DNA of 6,523 nucleotides, taken from positions 1-6,523 of the forward strand of contig JAJYAF010000125.1 in the NCBI GenBank assembly GCA_021779655.1. Direction: 5' to 3'. Shown here piece after piece: positions 4,823 through 6,523 of the stretch (positions are counted from its first letter, which is position 1; each line of letters begins with the position of its first letter). This DNA is from Pseudomonadota bacterium (GTDB lineage Bacteria; Pseudomonadota; Alphaproteobacteria; Acetobacterales; Acetobacteraceae). A model generated the notes under the pieces. It did no database searches, was not told where the DNA came from, and saw nothing but the letters and a program-made list of their open reading frames with translations. The position numbers were made by a program, and so were the translations under genes.

Positions 4823-6457
4823 ATGTTCGGGCCGGATTTTCCGTTCGGCTATGAAGATTTCCTTAAGCATCCGGCTGGCCTGGGCAAGCTGCCCGCGCAG
4901 CGACACGGGGCGGAGATCGCGATCGTCGGCGCCGGTATTGCCGGGATGGTCGCGGCCTATGAATTGATGAAGCTCGGCCTGCGGCCCCAGCTCTACGAGG
5001 CGGACAGGATCGGCGGCCGGCTGCGCTCCGAGCCGTTCAAGGATGGCGATGGAGCATTCGCGGAACTGGGCGCGATGCGCTTTCCGGTCTCATCGCGCAG
5101 CCTGTTTCATTACCTCGACAAGCTTGGGCTTGAGACCGCGCCCTTTCCAAACCCGTTGACGCCCGCCGCGCATTCCACCGTGATCGAGCTTGGCGGGAAG
5201 GCATATCACGCCCGGCGCGGCAGCGATCTGCCGGTCATCTTCCAGGAGGTGGAGCGGGCCTGGCAATCGGCGCTCGACCAAGGGGCGCATTTCGCCGCGC
5301 TTCAAGCCGCGATTCTGGCGCGCAATCCAACCGCTATCAAATCGATCTGGAATCCGCTGGTCGCGCGCCTGGACGAGGAAAGTTTTTATGGCTTTGTCGC
5401 GAAATCCGCCGCGTTCAAGCGGCTCGGATTCCGGGCGCGGGAGGTTTTCGGCCAGGTGGGCTTCGGCACCGGCGGGTGGGATACGGATTATCCGAATTCG
5501 ATCCTGGAAATCCTGCGGGTGGTGGCAACCGGCGCGGAGGATGATCACCGGCTGGTTTTGGGTGGAGTGGAGCAGCTGCCCCGCCGGCTGTGGGCGCATG
5601 CGCCGGAACGCTGCGTCCACTGGCCTTCGGGGACCTCGCTTGCCGGTTTGCACGGCGGCACGCCACGGCCGGGGGTCACGCGCATAGCGCCGGGACCGGA
5701 CGGCGGAATCGCGATCACCGACCGCTACGGCAATACGGCGCGGTTCGCCGCCGTGATCGTGACCTGCCAGGTGTGGCTGCTGTCCGCGCGGATCGATTGC
5801 GCGGAATCCCTGTTTCATCACGATATGTGGATGGCCATGGAGCGCAGCCATTATATGCAGTCCTCCAAGACCTTCGTGATGGTGGATCGCCCGTTCTGGC
5901 GGGATGTGGACCCGGTAACGGGGCGCGATACGATGAGCGTGACGCTTTCCGACAGGATGACACGCGGGACTTACCTGATCGATAACGGGCCGGGCCGGCG
6001 CGGCGTGATATGCCTCTCCTACACCTGGAACGACGATGCGATGAAATGGCTTTCGCTGCCGCCGGATGAGCGTGTCCGGCTGATGCTGCATGCGCTGCGG
6101 CAGATTTATCCGGACCTGAATATCTCCAAGCATATCATCGGCTCGCCGATCACGGTATCGTGGGAATCCGATCCGAATTTCATGGGCGCGTTCAAGGCCA
6201 ATTTGCCGGGGCATTACCGCTACCAGCGCCGCCTCTTCAGCCATTTCATGCAGCGGGACCTACCCCCTGGCCAGCGCGGGATATTCCTTGCCGGCGACGA
6301 TATCTCCTGGACCGCGGGCTGGGCGGAAGGGGCGATCACAACCGCGCTGAATGCCGTGGCGGGAACGATCCGGCATCTGGGCGGCGAAAGTCAGCGCGAC
6401 AATCCGGATCCGGCGGACAGGTGGGACGCGCTGGCGCCGCTCTATCTGCAGGACTGA
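4823..6457 (+). CDS. Flavin amino-acid 2-monooxygenase (IaaM/DavB-like)
   Basis: The 544-residue FAD enzyme belongs to the flavin amine oxidase family, closest in style to tryptophan 2-monooxygenase (IaaM) and lysine 2-monooxygenase (DavB). These decarboxylate and oxidise an amino acid to its amide, e.g. tryptophan to indole-3-acetamide. Features are FPFGYEDFLKHPAGLG (6-21), the dinucleotide-binding GAGIAG (36-41) with Glu59 for the ribose, RIGGR (62-66), ELGAMRFP (81-88, Arg86 a likely carboxylate binder), FGQVGFGTGGWDTDYPNS (209-226), VSWE (445-448) and the C-terminal flavin block GDDISWTAGWAEGA (491-504). It has no signal peptide. ATG 4823 lacks a close ribosome site; GTG 4805, with AGGAAG at 4789-4794 and a GTGA overlap with the small upstream ORF, is a good alternative adding six residues. 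The substrate cannot be fixed from motifs. No amidase gene follows; a repeat begins 6 nt after the stop. Confidence 0.88.
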   Translation: MFGPDFPFGYEDFLKHPAGLGKLPAQRHGAEIAIVGAGIAGMVAAYELMKLGLRPQLYEADRIGGRLRSEPFKDGDGAFAELGAMRFPVSSRSLFHYLDKLGLETAPFPNPLTPAAHSTVIELGGKAYHARRGSDLPVIFQEVERAWQSALDQGAHFAALQAAILARNPTAIKSIWNPLVARLDEESFYGFVAKSAAFKRLGFRAREVFGQVGFGTGGWDTDYPNSILEILRVVATGAEDDHRLVLGGVEQLPRRLWAHAPERCVHWPSGTSLAGLHGGTPRPGVTRIAPGPDGGIAITDRYGNTARFAAVIVTCQVWLLSARIDCAESLFHHDMWMAMERSHYMQSSKTFVMVDRPFWRDVDPVTGRDTMSVTLSDRMTRGTYLIDNGPGRRGVICLSYTWNDDAMKWLSLPPDERVRLMLHALRQIYPDLNISKHIIGSPITVSWESDPNFMGAFKANLPGHYRYQRRLFSHFMQRDLPPGQRGIFLAGDDISWTAGWAEGAITTALNAVAGTIRHLGGESQRDNPDPADRWDALAPLYLQD

Positions 6458-6462
6458 GCGAA

Positions 6463-6523
6463 TATACAAATCCGCGAAAACGCGGATTGGTATGCGCGCG
6501 GGGTTGGCGGGGCGGCCGCGCGC
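6463..6523 (+). repeat. Palindromic repeat, copy C (cut by window end)
   Basis: This matches 2273-2333 at 59 of 61 positions, with 54 bases (6470-6523) identical. It contains hairpin a (6464-6476 with 6481-6493, AAAA loop, one mismatch) and the GC-rich hairpin, then leaves the window. Starting 6 nt after the oxidase stop, it may also help end that transcript. Confidence 0.9.

Overview
The window is GC-rich with strongly GC-biased third codon positions. Its gene content, its palindromic repeats and a possible LexA site of the alphaproteobacterial type (direct repeat GTTC-N7-GTTC) suggest an alphaproteobacterium. The protein styles look like Rhodospirillales/Acetobacteraceae, but that placement is from memory of these families and not from a search.

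Layout, left to right. 1-311 has no convincing gene; it holds the LexA-like box (41-55), several small hairpins and a terminator-like stem with a T run. 312-545 (+) is a 77-residue protein of unknown function. 559-690 is a palindromic repeat block. 2206-685 (-) is a two-gene unit: a patatin-like lipid acyl hydrolase, then, 7 nt after its stop, a trimmed sensor histidine kinase with two membrane helices, HAMP and the phospho-acceptor helix (HDLRN) but no ATPase domain. Its reading frame ends inside the repeat block. 2273-2502 is a run of five hairpin repeats filling most of the divergent gap to mtnP. 2537-3430 (+) is 5'-methylthioadenosine phosphorylase, converging (9 bp gap) with an AI-2E/PerM-family membrane protein (4597-3440, -). 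A divergent gap of about 225 bp contains a short ORF that may be the relic of a nitrilase-type amidase gene. 4823-6457 (+) is a flavin amino-acid oxidase/monooxygenase of the tryptophan 2-monooxygenase (IaaM)/lysine 2-monooxygenase type, followed 6 nt later by another copy of the repeat.

The genes do not form one pathway. MtnP salvages methylthioadenosine; the IaaM-like enzyme would turn an amino acid into an amide that a neighbouring amidase normally hydrolyses, and that amidase appears missing or reduced to a stub. The strongest non-routine signals are the repeats: two 100-bp copies, 91 of 100 identical, lie in inverted orientation around the patatin/kinase unit, one stem shows a compensatory base-pair change, and one copy coincides with the loss of the kinase catalytic domain. 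I did not find a clearly new multi-gene system. The most unusual items are the ATPase-less kinase coupled to a patatin, the mosaic hairpin repeats, and the possible amidase relic.
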